DNA from: Ifrita kowaldi
Taxonomy: Eukaryota > Chordata > Aves > Passeriformes > Cinclosomatidae
NCBI GenBank assembly: GCA_013398055.1
Contig: VZRS01007674.1
Coordinates: forward strand, 250,653-314,652
DNA: 64,000 nt
Direction: 5' to 3'
Positions 62,221-64,000 of the stretch are shown here, in pieces. Position 1 is the first letter of the stretch; the number at the start of each line of letters is the position of its first letter. Below the pieces are notes generated by a model, which was given only the letters and a program-made list of their open reading frames with translations, was not told the origin of the DNA and searched no databases. The position numbers and the translations under genes were made by a program.

Positions 62221-63558
62221 TGAGAGGTAGTGACAGACTTCAACAAATGCTGCTGTCCATGCACACCCGGTTACCTTGCAGCCTCTTCATTTAGGTACAG
62301 TCAGTTTTGAGGCTGTGACAGAAGCTGTTGTTCAGTCTCCCTGTGGGATACCTCATTTGTTCAGAAAGCTTTTCATAACTGTCCCATGTCTGGAGCACTC
62401 AGGAGTGAATATGCTTCCTCTCTTTGAATAATGTTTGAATTCCCCGTGGAAGAGGAGGTATTTAAATAACCATGTTGCCATGTAGAGTATCTCATGATTT
62501 CAATCCTCAGAGTCCCTGAGCTATCTGAGCACATATTTATAATCAGCTTGGTGAATGCTCTCTCTGGCTATTTATCAGCTGTGAGCCTGTGTTTCCATTT
62601 TACAAGTGCAACTCTATAACTTAAGAATATGGTATGTCCTGTCATTAGCAGAATTTTTTTATTTTTTTGTCTCCAAGAACAGAAAGTTCCCAGCATAGGA
62701 CAAACCTTCTTTGTGTAAGAAATACACATATACTTTCCTCTCTTTGCTTTGCTGACTTGGACTGTGAGACATAGTTGCTGAGACACCAAAGGATTTCTGT
62801 GTCTGGCCCTCACTGCCATGTTAGAGGGTTTAGCTCTAAATATGTTTGCAACTGGCAGGACCTGTGTCCATACTGTTGAACTCTACTACTACACTCAAAA
62901 ACCCCAAATTGACTTTTGGAAGCAGTCTCTGACCTATACTAACTAACTTCTGAGCTGTGACTGGGAATTATATGCAACCTGGCACTCTTCCAAATGCTAT
63001 CTGACCCATACTACAGCTGTGTCAGGGCTGCTCCACCACTTTGATGGGAAAGATATTTGACATTGCTTAATCTACAAGGCTATGTACAGCTCTTAGCCAT
63101 AAACAGGCTCACGTGTACTGGGTAAAGGGAAGATTCAAGCCCCTTAAGTGAGACTCAGATGCCTAAATTTCAGTTCAGGTTGAAAGTTTGCAACACTGTC
63201 TGTAGTCATCACAGCTTCCGAAAGCCCAGGGACACAATTTTGTAAATAATTTCGTTTTAGGTAGTATTTAAAGTACTTAAGTACTCAGAAGTAATACCAT
63301 TTTGGCAAGACTGAATGACCTGGCATGGTGAATGCACCATCAGAAGTCACAAAGTGGGTTTCCCTGATTTGACATCTCCTGAAGGGTTGGGTTTGGTGGT
63401 TCTGATCATGGTGACAGAGGTGATTTGAGCACAGAAATGTGCTTCCATTTTGGGGTGGTGCAACACTGAGCTGTGTGTCAGAGCTGCCACCCTAGTGTTC
63501 AGAGCTGTACTGTTCACCTCAGATAAGAACAAGTGAGGCTTACCTGGAAGTACTCTGG
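62221..63558. other. Non-coding stretch with 14-bp palindrome
   Basis: AGTACTTAAGTACT at 63272-63285 is a perfect palindrome. T7-A-T7 lies at 62654-62668. No gene or repeat family was recognised. A 141-codon minus-strand open frame at 63347-63772 runs through the tandem repeat described next and is not considered coding. Confidence 0.5.
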
Positions 63559-63618
63559 GGTTTTCTGCTGAGTGAGGTGGTTTTCTGCTGAGTGAGGTGG
63601 TTTTCTGCTGAGTGAGGT
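63559..63618. repeat. 20-bp tandem repeat, three exact copies
   Basis: The unit GGTTTTCTGCTGAGTGAGGT occurs three times without a mismatch (63559-63578, 63579-63598, 63599-63618). Exact identity suggests a recent expansion and probable length variation among individuals. A 20-bp period is not a multiple of three, so the minus-strand open frame passing through it reads the unit in three different frames; this argues against a protein-coding origin. Confidence 0.97.
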
Positions 63619-64000
63619 ATATATGGATTTGGGACCCTAAGGGTGTAAGGTTCTGATTGCCTGTTTCCTTCAGAGGTCTTCTGTCCTCTGTGCTATAGCT
63701 TAAGGTGAATGGTGATATTAACTCTGGTTTCTTGGAAGAAAGAAGTGAGCTTGATCTAGCCATCCTCACCAAAAGGGATGTATGAAGGCCCTGAACGCAG
63801 AAAAGGTTAATGGGTATTTCCTGTGATGAGCAGTGAGTTTAAAGAAGATCTGTGGCATACAGAAGTGATGATTTCCTGAGTACTTCTCCATTTAGTGTTT
63901 CTTTCAGCAGCTTGACCAGCTGAGGCAGCCGCTGGCTGCTGGGAATCCTGTCTCCATTGTCCCTGTGTGATCACACAGGAGTTGCCACCTGGGCTGAGAC
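63619..64000. other. Non-coding stretch to window end
   Basis: No gene, RNA or repeat was recognised. The right edge is slightly GC-richer. Confidence 0.5.

Noticed and set aside
62575..62620. Possible MIR words around 'gagcctgtgtttccattttac'
   Set aside because: Too short and the order of words does not follow the MIR consensus well.
63347..63772. 141-codon minus-strand open frame
   Set aside because: Runs through a 20-bp tandem repeat read in three frames, which inflates its length.
1..64000. CRISPR arrays, operons, phage or plasmid systems
   Set aside because: No regularly spaced repeats and no prokaryotic gene layout; composition and repeats are vertebrate.
1..64000. Endogenous retrovirus copies
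   Set aside because: No paired long terminal repeats and no gag, pol or env-like translation was noticed in any open frame.

Overview
This is vertebrate nuclear DNA with no gene I can support. It is AT-rich and depleted in CpG. It has no bacterial-style gene packing, no operons and no long open frames. Only remnants of old amniote repeats are visible: two decayed CR1 LINE pieces (plus strand about 19140-20055, minus strand about 16081-16245) and three or four MIR SINE relics. There are no Alu, B1 or young L1 copies, few microsatellites and generally little repeat. CR1 remnants with such low repeat density fit a sauropsid genome, most likely a bird, but I cannot name the species. The window is best read as a gene desert or the inside of a very long intron.

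Layout. 1-16 kb: plain non-coding DNA with short homopolymer runs, a minus-strand G-quadruplex motif (1320-1349), a CpG burst and NFI-like hairpin (11.77-11.89 kb) and a forkhead-like palindrome (12873-12893). 16-20.1 kb: the two CR1 fragments. 20-29 kb: mostly featureless, with one 11-bp inverted repeat (25507-25544) and a second G4 motif (27958-27978). 29.38-30.66 kb: the most structured part. It holds a MIR relic, an AT-rich conserved-looking block with a 15-bp perfect inverted repeat (29798-29854), a CpG cluster with its own hairpin (30315-30408) and a 25-bp polypyrimidine mirror repeat (30636-30660). 31-45 kb: non-coding, with several hairpins, a MIR relic and an unexplained 180-codon open stretch on the minus strand (32110-32649). 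45.28-46.46 kb: a GC-richer block. 46-57 kb: little. 57-63 kb: a MIR relic, a pair of adjacent palindromes around a TAATTA core (58577-58615), and a block with unusually many retained CpGs (59.37-59.87 kb), both good candidates for conserved enhancers. 63.56 kb: three exact copies of a 20-bp tandem unit.

Because no genes are recognised, nothing can be said about genes working together. The likely function, if any, is regulatory: scattered conserved non-coding elements acting on a gene outside the window. Exons cannot be ruled out by eye, since short exons leave no long open frame. The longest open frames here (128-180 codons) are close to what chance gives in 64 kb read six ways. I found no convincing undescribed biological system; the best leads are the 29.4-30.7 kb cluster and the 58.6 kb palindrome pair.
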